Source: Tetrapisispora phaffii CBS 4417 (taxonomy: Eukaryota > Ascomycota > Saccharomycetes > Saccharomycetales > Saccharomycetaceae). From it: DNA of 64,000 nucleotides. Positions 10,799 to 19,747 of the stretch are shown here, one piece after another (position 1 is the first letter of the stretch; each line of letters opens with the position of its first letter). The position numbers and the translations under genes are program-made. Location of the stretch: NCBI RefSeq assembly GCF_000236905.1, contig NC_016527.1, forward strand, positions 186,001 through 250,000. Direction: 5' to 3'. The notes beneath the pieces were generated by a model. The model made no database searches. It had not been told where the DNA came from and worked only from the letters and a program-made list of their open reading frames with translations.

Positions 10799-10805
10799 TT
10801 ACTAA
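10799..10805 (+). promoter_or_regulatory. Yap1-type response element of the thioredoxin gene
   Basis: TTACTAA, a preferred Yap1 site, lies 299 bp upstream of the thioredoxin ATG. TRX2 of S. cerevisiae is a classic Yap1/Skn7 oxidative-stress target, so the context fits. A seven-base match alone is weak. Confidence 0.35.
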
Positions 10806-10975
10806 TCCGCTCATAGTAAGTGCTGTGATAATTTTCGATTGTGGTTCTGGACAAATGTAAGTTATCATAGTGTATGTATGTATGTGCATGTAACTGCTAT
10901 TTTCTTGCCCAATTTCTTGTTTCATTCTTTTTTTTTTCTTTCTGTCCACCATTGAAATATCATGAAAAAAATATG

Positions 10976-10983
10976 TATATAAA
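10976..10983 (+). promoter_or_regulatory. TATA box, thioredoxin gene
   Basis: TATATAAA about 120 bp upstream of the ATG at 11104, a normal yeast distance. Confidence 0.5.
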
Positions 10984-11103
10984 GGTCAATTCATTTTTAC
11001 ATTAGCCTAACATTCGATTCTCTTTAACACTTTCCGTTAATTAGCACCTGCAGGTACGTAAATAACAAACAAAAACAGACATACACATACACATATATTG
11101 AAA

Positions 11104-11424
11104 ATGGTTGCCCAAATTGCCAATGCTCAAGAATTCGAACAAAAAGTCGCCAACGCTCCAGCTGGAAAATTAGTTGTCGTTGACTTCTTCGCCACCTGGT
11201 GTGGTCCATGTAAGATGATCTCCCCAATGGTGGACAAGTTCGCTGTTGAATACGATGCTGCTGAATACTACAAAGTCGATGTCGATGAAGTCGGTGACAT
11301 TGCTCAAAAATACGATGTTACTGCTATGCCAACTTTCTTATACTTCAAAGACGGTAAGGAGATTGCCAGAGTTGTCGGTGCCAACCCAGCCGGTATCAAG
11401 CAAACTATTGCTTCCAACTTATAA
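11104..11424 (+). CDS. TRX1: cytosolic thioredoxin
   Basis: 106 residues, a single thioredoxin fold. It reduces disulfides in ribonucleotide reductase, peroxiredoxins and PAPS reductase and is recycled by thioredoxin reductase. The active site ATWCGPCKM has redox cysteines C33 and C36, the buried aspartate is in VVVDFFATW, and the cis-proline loop is AMPTFLYF. The first in-frame ATG is at 11104; an upstream in-frame TTG adds nothing. It has no targeting peptide, which separates it from mitochondrial Trx3. S. cerevisiae has two ohnologues, TRX1 (beside PDC1) and TRX2 (near SLI1); both neighbourhoods are represented here, so the symbol stands for the ancestral pair. It points away from STU2 and towards PDC1, unlike in S. 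cerevisiae. Confidence 0.93.
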   Translation: MVAQIANAQEFEQKVANAPAGKLVVVDFFATWCGPCKMISPMVDKFAVEYDAAEYYKVDVDEVGDIAQKYDVTAMPTFLYFKDGKEIARVVGANPAGIKQTIASNL

Positions 11425-11833
11425 TTTTCCTCAATCATATAATATACATATATAACTTTTATGTCTTATGGTGAAAACCCAAGGAATGAAAACCCATTAA
11501 GATAGAAAATTATAATAAATAATGAAAAAATAAATAAATAATATTTACTGTCAATCATTTAAGAGTAATCGTTTGCTAGTCTAATTCTTGCATTGAACTT
11601 GAGCAAACTGTATTATTAATGCTATATATATATGCTCTAGTAATTAAGGGTATTTTCACTTTAGTTCCCATAATACGAATAATTTAGGGTACAATATCCA
11701 TTAAATTGATTAATTAATTACAGATCATGCTTTTTCCCCTTAATAGTAGAACTTGCCTTAAAAAAGGGTAAGCAAATAATCATATGGTCACATGACTAGA
11801 ATTCCCGTTCACATTGACTACAATGCTATTTTT

Positions 11834-11865
11834 ACACCCATACACGCTAATGCAATTGGGCTTCC
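11834..11865 (+). promoter_or_regulatory. Rap1 site plus Gcr1 CT-box (glycolytic UAS)
   Basis: ACACCCATACAC at 11834-11845 matches the Rap1 consensus at every position, and CTTCC at 11861-11865 is the Gcr1 box 15 bp away. This pairing is the hallmark of S. cerevisiae glycolytic gene UASs. It sits about 1.3 kb from the PDC1 start, much farther than usual. Confidence 0.5.
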
Positions 11866-11919
11866 ATTAATTTGAAATCTGCAATGAAGAGCAAATATAC
11901 AGCAGATACAAGATACCAT

Positions 11920-11951
11920 AGAAACAACTGGAGCCAGCTCCAGTTGTTTCT
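11920..11951. repeat. near-perfect palindrome upstream of PDC1
   Basis: Arms of 15 bp (A + GAAACAACTGGAGC, and its exact reverse complement) separated by only CA. This is the longest perfect inverted repeat seen in the window. Confidence 0.9.
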
Positions 11952-13026
11952 CTTGCCTTTCCTGCTGCTGTGATTCCTAATTACAGGATGCCCGAACTGA
12001 GCCAACACTCTTGGTGTTCCAGTACGTCCTTCTCAGCCTTAATAGACGCGTAACATGCGTAGCCGTACCCAAATCTAGAGCACGCCCTCGCCTATGCTCC
12101 GTAATCCCATAAGACAAAGAGCGATATTTATTACCGTTTGTTTGCGTAAGTGAATAAAAAAAATGCAGAGACAAATTCCGTACAAACTCGAAAAACAGGA
12201 ATGAAAAGCGAAAAACACCAATCTGTAAGTCGGTTCCGCCTCCACCCTTCTCATTTCGTTCCTTCTCGTACGAATGTTGCGTCATACTTTTCGATATCCT
12301 CTTAACAGGTTCTTTCTAGAAAAGTTTCACACCTCTCCTAGTTAAGAAGATACTTTCGAAACTGATAATTGTAATATATTTTGAGCACATACATACATTT
12401 TCTAACATCGCATCAGTAATTAAGCATATCCGTTTAATAATGAATGAACTGTAATTGTTTTTGAGACAATTTATTCAGTTATAATTCTCTTTCAATAAAA
12501 TAATAATAAGAATATTCGAATTTAACAATTACAATCTCCCTTCTACGTAGACGAACTTTATTCCAGTTTATTCACTGAAACAAAAAAACAATATAGTTAT
12601 TAAATATCCTTTTAACCAGACACGACGATGTAATTATTAGTAGATGCTTATTTTCTGAAGCGTTTGTTTCTTTTATTGAAACTACTATGAGATCAAATTC
12701 CATTTAGAGGTTTTTTTTCATGATATTTTCTTAAAATCCAATTCTTTTGTATACATTGTTTTAACTAAGAAGTAAATTACCTGAACGCATATAGAGAATA
12801 CGATAGTGGATAGAACCCAAAAAAAAAAGAGGAAAATATAAGCACATTTTTCATTAATTCTAGTAGTTTCACTACAGGATAATAGTAAGAATGGAATTAA
12901 TGTAGGTCAATTGAAATTTTTTTCTTACTGCTGAAATGCTTGATAACAACATGCTCAACAGCACTGATTCTTCAATTTATTAAACATCAATTCTTCAAAG
13001 ACTATTTGTTTCAGAAAAAAAAATTG

Positions 13027-13034
13027 TATATAAG
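13027..13034 (+). promoter_or_regulatory. TATA box of PDC1
   Basis: TATATAAG, 147 bp upstream of the PDC1 ATG and followed by a T/C-rich leader typical of highly expressed yeast genes. Confidence 0.55.
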
Positions 13035-13180
13035 TGACACTATATTTGTCAATTTTCTTGATATTCCAGAATTGCTTTAATTAGCCTTGTTCCATTTCAT
13101 GTTCTTCTGTCCCTTTCTTTAATTTACTTTTTATTACTTCTTCTTAGCCTAAAAGAAACCATCCTTAAGATTTATACAAG

Positions 13181-14872
13181 ATGTCTCAAATTACTTTAGG
13201 TAAATATTTATTCGAAAGATTAAAGCAAGTTCAATGTCAAACCATCTTTGGTTTACCAGGTGACTTCAACTTATCCTTATTAGATAAGATCTACGAAGTC
13301 CCAGGTATGAGATGGGCTGGTAACTGTAACGAATTAAACGCTGCTTACGCTGCTGACGGTTACGCCAGAATTAAGGGTATGGCTTGTTTAATCACCACTT
13401 TCGGTGTCGGTGAATTATCTGCCTTAAACGGTATTGCCGGTTCTTACGCTGAACACGTTGGTGTTTTACACGTTGTCGGTGTCCCATCTTTATCTGCTCA
13501 AGCCAAGCAATTATTATTACACCACACCTTAGGTAACGGTGACTTCACTGTTTTCCACAGAATGTCTGCTTGTATCTCTGAAACCACTTCTATGATCACT
13601 GACATTGCTTCTGCTCAAGCTGAAATTGACAGATGTATCAAGGCCACTTACATTTCCCAAAGAACTGTCTACTTAGGTCTACCAGCTAACATGGTTGACT
13701 TAATGGTCCCAGCTGATGTCTTAAACACTCCAATCGACTTATCTTTGAAACCAAATGATGTCGATGCTGAAACTGAAGTTTTAGGTGCTATCTTAGAATT
13801 AATCAAGGATGCCAAGAACCCAATCATCTTAGCTGATGCTTGTGCTTCTAGACACGATGTCAAGGCTGAAACCAAGGCTTTGATCGATGCTACTCAATTC
13901 CCATCTTTTGTCACCCCAATGGGTAAGGGTTCCATTGATGAACAACACCCAAGATTCGGTGGTGTTTACGTCGGTACTCTATCCAGACCAGAAGTTAAGA
14001 AGGCTGTTGAATCCGCTGACTTGATCTTATCTGTCGGTGCTCTATTATCCGATTTCAACACTGGTTCTTTCTCTTACTCTTACAACACCAAGAACATTGT
14101 TGAATTCCACTCTGACCACATCAAGATCAGAAAGGCTTCTTTCCCAGGTGTCCAAATGAAATTCGTTTTAGAAAAATTAGTTGCTCAAGTCGGTTCTGTC
14201 GTCAAGGGTTACAAGCCAGTTGCTATCCCAGCTCCAGTTCCAGCTAACCCAGCTACCCCAGCTGAAACTCCATTAAAGCAAGAATGGTTATGGAACCAAG
14301 TCGGTAAGTTCTTAAAGGAAGGTGATATCGTTTTGACCGAAACCGGTACCTCTGCTTTCGGTATTAACCAAACTCACTTCCCAACTAACACTTACGGTAT
14401 TTCCCAAGTCTTATGGGGTTCTATTGGTTTCACCGGTGGTGCCACTCTAGGTGCTGCTTTCGCCGCTGAAGAAATCGACCCAAAGAAGAGAACTATTGTC
14501 TTCATTGGTGACGGTTCTTTACAATTAACCGTTCAAGAAATCTCCACCATGATCAGATGGAACTTGAAGCCATATATCTTCGTCTTAAACAACAACGGTT
14601 ACACCATTGAAAAGTTGATTCACGGTCCAACCGCTCAATACAACGAAATCCAAAACTGGAAACACTTAGACATCTTACCAACCTTCGGTGCTAAGGACTA
14701 CGAAACCATCAGAGTTGCTACCACCGGTGAATGGGACAAGTTAGCTTCTGACAAGGCTTTCAACGAAAACTCCAAGATCAGAATGATTGAAATTATGTTA
14801 CCAGTCATGGATGCTCCATCTAACTTAATTGCTCAAGCTAAGTTAACTGCTGCTACTAACGCTAAACAATAA
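13181..14872 (+). CDS. PDC1: pyruvate decarboxylase
   Basis: 563 residues, exactly the length of S. cerevisiae Pdc1. The cytosolic enzyme converts pyruvate to acetaldehyde and CO2, the committed step of alcoholic fermentation. Conserved parts: N-terminal PYR domain with LFERLKQVQCQTIFGLPGDF, catalytic glutamate in GNCNELNAAYAADG (about residue 51), the adjacent histidines in LLLHHTLGNGDF, and the C-terminal PP domain with the thiamine diphosphate/Mg2+ motif opening IGDGSLQLTVQEIS and closing LNNNGYTIE. Start context ACAAGATG is good. Leucine is encoded almost only by TTA, unlike RPS0 in the same window. In S. cerevisiae PDC1 lies between TRX1 and STU2; all three are together here in altered order and orientation. 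PDC5 or PDC6 would look alike, but the neighbours favour PDC1. Confidence 0.96.
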   Translation: MSQITLGKYLFERLKQVQCQTIFGLPGDFNLSLLDKIYEVPGMRWAGNCNELNAAYAADGYARIKGMACLITTFGVGELSALNGIAGSYAEHVGVLHVVGVPSLSAQAKQLLLHHTLGNGDFTVFHRMSACISETTSMITDIASAQAEIDRCIKATYISQRTVYLGLPANMVDLMVPADVLNTPIDLSLKPNDVDAETEVLGAILELIKDAKNPIILADACASRHDVKAETKALIDATQFPSFVTPMGKGSIDEQHPRFGGVYVGTLSRPEVKKAVESADLILSVGALLSDFNTGSFSYSYNTKNIVEFHSDHIKIRKASFPGVQMKFVLEKLVAQVGSVVKGYKPVAIPAPVPANPATPAETPLKQEWLWNQVGKFLKEGDIVLTETGTSAFGINQTHFPTNTYGISQVLWGSIGFTGGATLGAAFAAEEIDPKKRTIVFIGDGSLQLTVQEISTMIRWNLKPYIFVLNNNGYTIEKLIHGPTAQYNEIQNWKHLDILPTFGAKDYETIRVATTGEWDKLASDKAFNENSKIRMIEIMLPVMDAPSNLIAQAKLTAATNAKQ

Positions 14873-15186
14873 ATAATTTGATTATATTTTATACAATCCT
14901 TTTATTTAGTTTAATTCATGAATTTATATATTTTAGAGATTCATTAGTCATAGTGTATTTATCTTTATAGGGCGCAACAGATTTAATAAACTTTGATTAT
15001 TTTTAATTGTCTTTGAGAGAGCTGCATACAGTTTCAGAGAACGTTATTATCCATTTTTTTGAAAAGGATAATTAGGCTTATTTGAAAACTATACGCAATA
15101 TTACATATTTCTGATCTGAAAGTAAAATTCTTATATCGCAATTGTCTTCTGACACTAAGAAAGAACAACTCATTAATTCAGTAACT
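14873..15186. other. PDC1-SLI1 intergenic region
   Basis: 314 bp, AT-rich. It contains a stable hairpin at 15046-15072: arms ATTATCC and GGATAAT extended by TTTT/AAAA across one bulged A. No gene is seen. Confidence 0.6.
15046..15072. repeat. hairpin 3' of PDC1
   Basis: An 11-bp stem with one bulge and a 4-nt loop, 174 nt after the PDC1 stop. It could be a 3'-end structure or chance in AT-rich DNA. Confidence 0.6.
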
Positions 15187-16617
15187 ATGAAATTACGTGA
15201 GCTTTCAGGAACTGAGAAGTTTTTCTTTTCAAGAAGTGTTTTGAATTTGCATACTTGTTTTTATGTAACTGTTAAATTGAATAAATTACCAACCGAAAAT
15301 GAATTATGTTCCAGTTTGAGAAAAGTAATTGCAAAAAATAGGATATTAAGATGCAATATCAACAAAAATGGCGACTCTGCTTATATTAATGATATTATTG
15401 AAAATGATAATGAATTTACCGTTCAAGATGTGATCGAATACAGAGATTGGAATAAATTCGAAGAAGATGAACAAAATTCGGTGTTCCAAGAAATTAACTT
15501 TAAGTACGGTGAATTAAAACCTCTATGGAAATTAATCATTGCATCAAAGATAAATACCATTGTCTTAGCGATGGATCATACATTTTTTGATGGTAGTTCC
15601 GCTACCTTATTCTGGAAAGCCTTATTGCTAGAGTTATCATCGATTGATAGAGATCAACTTGAAGACACTGATGTAGTCTTCTCCAAAGCTAACATCGATG
15701 ATAACTACATTACGGCTTTAGATATATCGAGCAATAACTTGTTAGATGACTGTCCTATTTCATTTGCTTCTAAAATAAAACGGTTTATTGCCTCTAAGAT
15801 TTTCCAATATTTTCCCTACACTATAATTGCTCCAAATTCTGAGCTATTACAGTTTGATGATTATTCGTTCCCTTCAAGTATTTTTGAAGATGGTTGTGAT
15901 AAACCTGCATCGTATAAGCTTAAAAATAATAGCAGAAGAGCAATAATTAATATTAAACCTGCTCAAATTTCAAATGTTTTGAAATACTGCAGAAGCAAAA
16001 ACATTGCATTAACTTCGTACCTGTCAGCTCTAATATCTTATTATGTGAATATATATAAAGATAAGAGCGTCAATCATGGGTCCGCAATTAAAGTAGAAAT
16101 CCCAATTAATTTAAGAGGAATCTTAAAGGAAAAGCTTGAAATGGACATTGCACCAGACTTTGGTTGCTACATATCATCCACAGATCTAGTAATTGACTCT
16201 CAACTGAATGGAAGTACTATTGACAAATTGGCATCCACATTCCAAAAACAAATATCTAACTCTGTGAAAGAGAATGTTGACGAAACGATTGAGAACATTA
16301 AAATCACTGAGGTTATTGATTCATTCAAATTTTTTGAATATAAAGTGACTCCAAAGCCAAGTGAAGACAAGATCTTTCCTGGTGCAACATTTGAAGTTAC
16401 CAACTTAGGTAGAGTCTCATTTGAAACCAAGAATGATAATTTTTTTGTTGAAGATGCTTTATTTGGAGGTTCTCAAAGTTTAACCACTATCTTTACATGT
16501 TATGTTATCAGCACAGATTTTGGTGGTATGAATTTGGCTATCACATATAGTGATTCAATCAAGGATTTCATGGAACCAGTCATTGAGAAATGTAAAGCGG
16601 AATTATTAAGTTTATAG
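15187..16617 (+). CDS. SLI1: alcohol/sphingoid-type O/N-acetyltransferase, Sli1-like
   Basis: 476 residues from the first ATG at 15187; a TTG 15 codons upstream is in frame but unlikely. It belongs to the BAHD-like alcohol acetyltransferase family (ATF1, ATF2, SLI1). The catalytic HxxxDG signature is HTFFDG (H131, D135). A late DFGGMNLAITYSD segment takes the place of the family's C-terminal motif. S. cerevisiae Sli1 N-acetylates and detoxifies the sphingolipid inhibitor myriocin, giving resistance. The N-terminal block SGTEKFFFSRSVLNLHTCFY resembles Sli1 more than Atf1. The neighbourhood agrees: SLI1 (YGR212W) sits close to TRX2 and RPS0A in S. cerevisiae. Substrate specificity cannot be read from sequence. 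Confidence 0.8.
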   Translation: MKLRELSGTEKFFFSRSVLNLHTCFYVTVKLNKLPTENELCSSLRKVIAKNRILRCNINKNGDSAYINDIIENDNEFTVQDVIEYRDWNKFEEDEQNSVFQEINFKYGELKPLWKLIIASKINTIVLAMDHTFFDGSSATLFWKALLLELSSIDRDQLEDTDVVFSKANIDDNYITALDISSNNLLDDCPISFASKIKRFIASKIFQYFPYTIIAPNSELLQFDDYSFPSSIFEDGCDKPASYKLKNNSRRAIINIKPAQISNVLKYCRSKNIALTSYLSALISYYVNIYKDKSVNHGSAIKVEIPINLRGILKEKLEMDIAPDFGCYISSTDLVIDSQLNGSTIDKLASTFQKQISNSVKENVDETIENIKITEVIDSFKFFEYKVTPKPSEDKIFPGATFEVTNLGRVSFETKNDNFFVEDALFGGSQSLTTIFTCYVISTDFGGMNLAITYSDSIKDFMEPVIEKCKAELLSL

Positions 16618-16735
16618 ACGTTTATTTATCATGTTATATTTATTGATTTTGTACACAAATTCTTATTTTAATGAATTATAACTTCTAATCCTACATGAAG
16701 TTAAACACATCAAGAAAATAAAATAAATTCTTTGG

Positions 16736-18895
16736 TTAAACAGCAAAGGCTTCGGCATAGAAATGTAAACCACCGTCAGTTGCCCATCTATTTGTATTTT
16801 CAATTAAACTATTTGGACCAGCCGCTACGACCCAAACATTTGCCAAATCATCAACGTGTGAACTGTTTTCACTATTTGGATGACAGCAAAGATTGTGCTC
16901 TGATGGACCAATGCACTCCTTCTCTAAACACCAATTGTAATGAGAATTATTCAACACTGGTCTCCCAAAGGAAACCTTAATACCAGCTGGGATTCTAATT
17001 TTTCTCAAGATAGATCTTGTGACGTTCGAAGAAGCAACTGTATTTGCTTCAGTATCCTTATTAGGGGACACATTTGAATACGAATGGTTACTTGAATCAA
17101 AATCTTCATCAGTAGCATATGTACTATTTGGTGGCTCGATGACTGTCTGTTCTCTGAAGACATTTTCATTTGCCTTTTTCCTTTTAGCCAGTTTCTTTAA
17201 ATCTTTAATTGATTTTTTACGTGAGAATGTTTCTGTAAAATCAATTTCATCATCTTTATCAGCTATTGCACCAAACGTTGTTTTAACATTTCCCGATAAC
17301 AGTGGATCATTCTCACTTTCCGTTTCCACTAAATTACCATTAGCCATAGTTTCTGTATTTGGAGCTTTCTTATTTTCTTGCAATCTATTGTACTCTTCTA
17401 CATAGTCAATGGAGTTTTTCCCACTCACGTAAACCTCCAAACCTTCGAAATTATTTTTGAAATGGTTTAATACTTGTAAATCTTGATAATCTCTTGTAAC
17501 CCAAATCAACCTTGTGTGAACACCATTGAAATTCAAGATTCTTAATACAGGCAATGCAAATGAAATAGCAGTGCCCCCAACTACCATGAACACTCTTGTA
17601 GCGTTTATCTTATACCGCAAAGGTGAGCTTAGCAACGGTAAGGAGTTCACTTGGAAAGGCAAGGATGGCAACGCTTGTGACATAATGTTTAACGTGTTTG
17701 CATCTTGAATATTACTACTATACGTTAAATAAGTGTCGTTATTTCCGGTATTCGAGTTATTATCGAAATAGTTTATGATGGTAGCCCACAAATTATTTTC
17801 CCTTCTTTTTGATATGAAATCAATCATTGGTTCGAAACATCCTGTTATGTAGTAGGAACTATTTGTCTCTAATGGTAAAGTCCTACCGTTCCGTACAATC
17901 AGTTGAACTGCATCATCGTTTGGTAGGGATGCAATGGTGAATGGATGTTGAAAAGGGATAATGAAATTATTGACTAAATTTGCAAAAGGGTTTCTTCTAA
18001 CCAGGTTCAGCCTTACGTGAGTAGCTGGTAGAATTGGTTTATTTGATAGATATTCTTTTGGGAACTCCAACAATGAAATGGTTGGCGAGATGCATGTGAT
18101 TGTTATTTTTGTTTTCTTTGTGTGTGATAGACGGTAATAAACTTGGTAGAGCAGTATAACGACGCAAAAGCAAAAGTAGTACAATATGCTTGGTTTTGAA
18201 TGCAGGTATAGCAGTACGATCGACGTCCAAGTGCAGACATAATGGATGCAATAAAACAATTTGAAATTCATTCGTCTGAATTTATTAACTGAAGTGATTC
18301 CAATCACGAAGAATGCAATGAAGGCGAGAATACCACAAATATTAGTGAATTTCCACAATTTTGACATCGTATTGCAGGAAGCAAACCACCACACATACAA
18401 ACCACAATGCAAGAATGACTCGACGATTAAAATTCTCGAGATCCATTTATGGTACGGCAACAGAGATAAATATAGTAGATTCGGCAATGGAGAGGGTCTT
18501 AACGTGAGTATTAATATCGCAGGCAACAATGCAATTGAAATTCTACCTGATCTTTTTGCAATGTGGTTCAGCTCACCGTTTGTATTATAGAAAGTCGCAA
18601 ACCCGACAAAACATGACCAGAACAGCGTGATGTGAACTGATTTATTGTGATAAAGCGTCAAATCATGCAACCAATTCAGATGCTGATACACAAAATGATG
18701 GTTAAAATTGTGATTCAACTTATAGAATTTTTTTGTCAATGCCAAACTGTGAAATAACGGCAAGAGGATACAAACAAACGTGAGAGACACCAGAAAAGTG
18801 GTTCTTGCAGCACACCGTATTTTAAGACAGTCTTGAGCATTGTAGAGAGAAGAATAAACATTATTCCAATTGAAGTCCCAGTGTCTATTGAACAT
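16736..18895 (-). CDS. FRE8: ferric-reductase-family membrane oxidoreductase Fre8
   Basis: 719 residues (S. cerevisiae Fre8 686). An N-terminal helix (TTFLVSLTFVCILLPLFHSL) is followed by the six-helix ferric reductase core with haem-ligand histidines in segments such as SFLHCGLYVWW and YCIHYVCTWTS. Next are the FAD-binding part with HPFTIASLPNDD and the NADPH-binding part opening VVGGTAISFALPVLRILN. A hydrophilic Lys/Ser/Asn-rich insertion (about 530-640) separates that from the C-terminal end. Family members pass electrons from NADPH across the membrane to Fe3+/Cu2+; the natural substrate of Fre8 is unsettled. It is divergent from RPS0, exactly as YLR047C and YLR048W are, which fixes the orthology better than sequence alone. 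Confidence 0.88.
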   Translation of the reverse strand: MFNRHWDFNWNNVYSSLYNAQDCLKIRCAARTTFLVSLTFVCILLPLFHSLALTKKFYKLNHNFNHHFVYQHLNWLHDLTLYHNKSVHITLFWSCFVGFATFYNTNGELNHIAKRSGRISIALLPAILILTLRPSPLPNLLYLSLLPYHKWISRILIVESFLHCGLYVWWFASCNTMSKLWKFTNICGILAFIAFFVIGITSVNKFRRMNFKLFYCIHYVCTWTSIVLLYLHSKPSILYYFCFCVVILLYQVYYRLSHTKKTKITITCISPTISLLEFPKEYLSNKPILPATHVRLNLVRRNPFANLVNNFIIPFQHPFTIASLPNDDAVQLIVRNGRTLPLETNSSYYITGCFEPMIDFISKRRENNLWATIINYFDNNSNTGNNDTYLTYSSNIQDANTLNIMSQALPSLPFQVNSLPLLSSPLRYKINATRVFMVVGGTAISFALPVLRILNFNGVHTRLIWVTRDYQDLQVLNHFKNNFEGLEVYVSGKNSIDYVEEYNRLQENKKAPNTETMANGNLVETESENDPLLSGNVKTTFGAIADKDDEIDFTETFSRKKSIKDLKKLAKRKKANENVFREQTVIEPPNSTYATDEDFDSSNHSYSNVSPNKDTEANTVASSNVTRSILRKIRIPAGIKVSFGRPVLNNSHYNWCLEKECIGPSEHNLCCHPNSENSSHVDDLANVWVVAAGPNSLIENTNRWATDGGLHFYAEAFAV

Positions 18896-18993
18896 TTGGA
18901 CTCAGTGTTGTCATGTCTGATGCCGAGCGAAATACATGCATACATGCACCTACATAAATATACATATATCAAACACACATACACAGACATACG

Positions 18994-19013
18994 ACACACA
19001 CACACACACACAC
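18994..19013 (+). repeat. CA dinucleotide microsatellite
   Basis: (CA)n run of about 20 bp, followed by (TA)n to about 19027. Confidence 0.85.
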
Positions 19014-19257
19014 GTATATATATATATTTAAAACATCTCAGTATTTTATATCGATGAAAGCTACCTTACCTGCACCACCAGGGCAATAACCCTTTAAAAG
19101 ATAAAAATCGATGAGTTAAGTTCCACAATTTAACGCATGCATCGTGCTGTTGTGCTATTATGGACGCTTTTACGAGGCAGGGCATGGTGGAGTGTCTTGG
19201 CAAGAAACTGTCTCGCATTGACGGTTTTGGGTGTAAAATGATTGAATGCACCTAAAA

Positions 19258-19347
19258 AGTCACATGACCCGACTGTCTCCCACGTCGGACGCACCGCTGT
19301 CACAGCAGCATGCCATGGCCCGGTGCATTGGAACGTTCTGTTACCCG
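19258..19347. promoter_or_regulatory. Cbf1-like and Reb1 sites of RPS0
   Basis: GTCACATGAC near 19258 fits the Cbf1/CDEI pattern RTCACRTG, and TTACCCG at 19341-19347 is the Reb1 core. They lie 400-490 bp before the RPS0 start. Confidence 0.4.
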
Positions 19348-19747
19348 CACGACGGTCCTTTCTGTTGTCGTGTGCGATGACAGACGCAACTTTTTCGAAA
19401 TTTGGAGGCTTTGCGAAAACGTTGTGTTTTTTGGTGAGAAACAGCCGCAGTGAAGTGGTCATTTTGCCGTGTTCTCAGGTCACTGCCTTCGGTTTCCCAC
19501 GAACAGACTGAAATTTACGACATGCAAGTTACAGACAGGGTGAGAGTAACTGGAAAAAAAATTATTCAGCTCATTGGTTTCTATCAATTACTATTCTGTC
19601 TGCTTCTGGTCGACTGCTGGTCTATATATCTAGATGTGTATATATAAGGAGGTGTTGGGGATGCTTGCCGTACTCGCTATACTCTCCCCTTACCCCAGTC
19701 CCCCAAGAGAAACGTAAAGTCGATATATTATACGAATAATAATAACC

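Larger units (their letters stand above)
8944..11103. other. STU2-thioredoxin divergent intergenic region
   Basis: 2.16 kb, long for this family. It contains Reb1 cores TTACCCG at 9268-9274 and 9984-9990, a Cbf1/CDEI-like GTCACATG at 9343-9350 without a CDEIII partner, a TAGCCGCC core near 9798, an (AT)n/(GT)n tract at about 9611-9638, a Yap1 site at 10799-10805, and a TATA box at 10976-10983 serving the thioredoxin gene. No protein or RNA gene is convincing. Confidence 0.5.
11425..13180. other. thioredoxin-PDC1 intergenic region (PDC1 control region)
   Basis: 1.76 kb. The first 500 bp are AT-rich 3' sequence. At 11834-12120 comes a GC-richer island with a Rap1 site, a Gcr1 box and a 15-bp-arm palindrome, then an ACGCGT at about 12043 amid short stems. 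The rest is A/T-rich with a TATA box at 13027-13034 and a pyrimidine-rich leader. A 102-codon minus-strand frame at 11977-12285 has no recognisable homology and overlaps the island. Confidence 0.5.
18896..19747. other. FRE8-RPS0 divergent promoter region
   Basis: 852 bp. It holds a CA microsatellite (18994-19013) running into (TA)n, an AACCCT (Tbf1-like half site) at about 19090, GTCACATGAC (Cbf1-like) near 19258, and a Reb1 core TTACCCG at 19341-19347. A consensus Rap1 site, the usual S. cerevisiae ribosomal-protein activator site, was not found. Frames of 61-110 codons here show no family resemblance. Confidence 0.5.

Noticed and set aside
11977..12285. 102-codon minus-strand frame in the PDC1 control region
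   Set aside because: Arg/Ser/Phe-rich product with no family resemblance, overlapping regulatory motifs.
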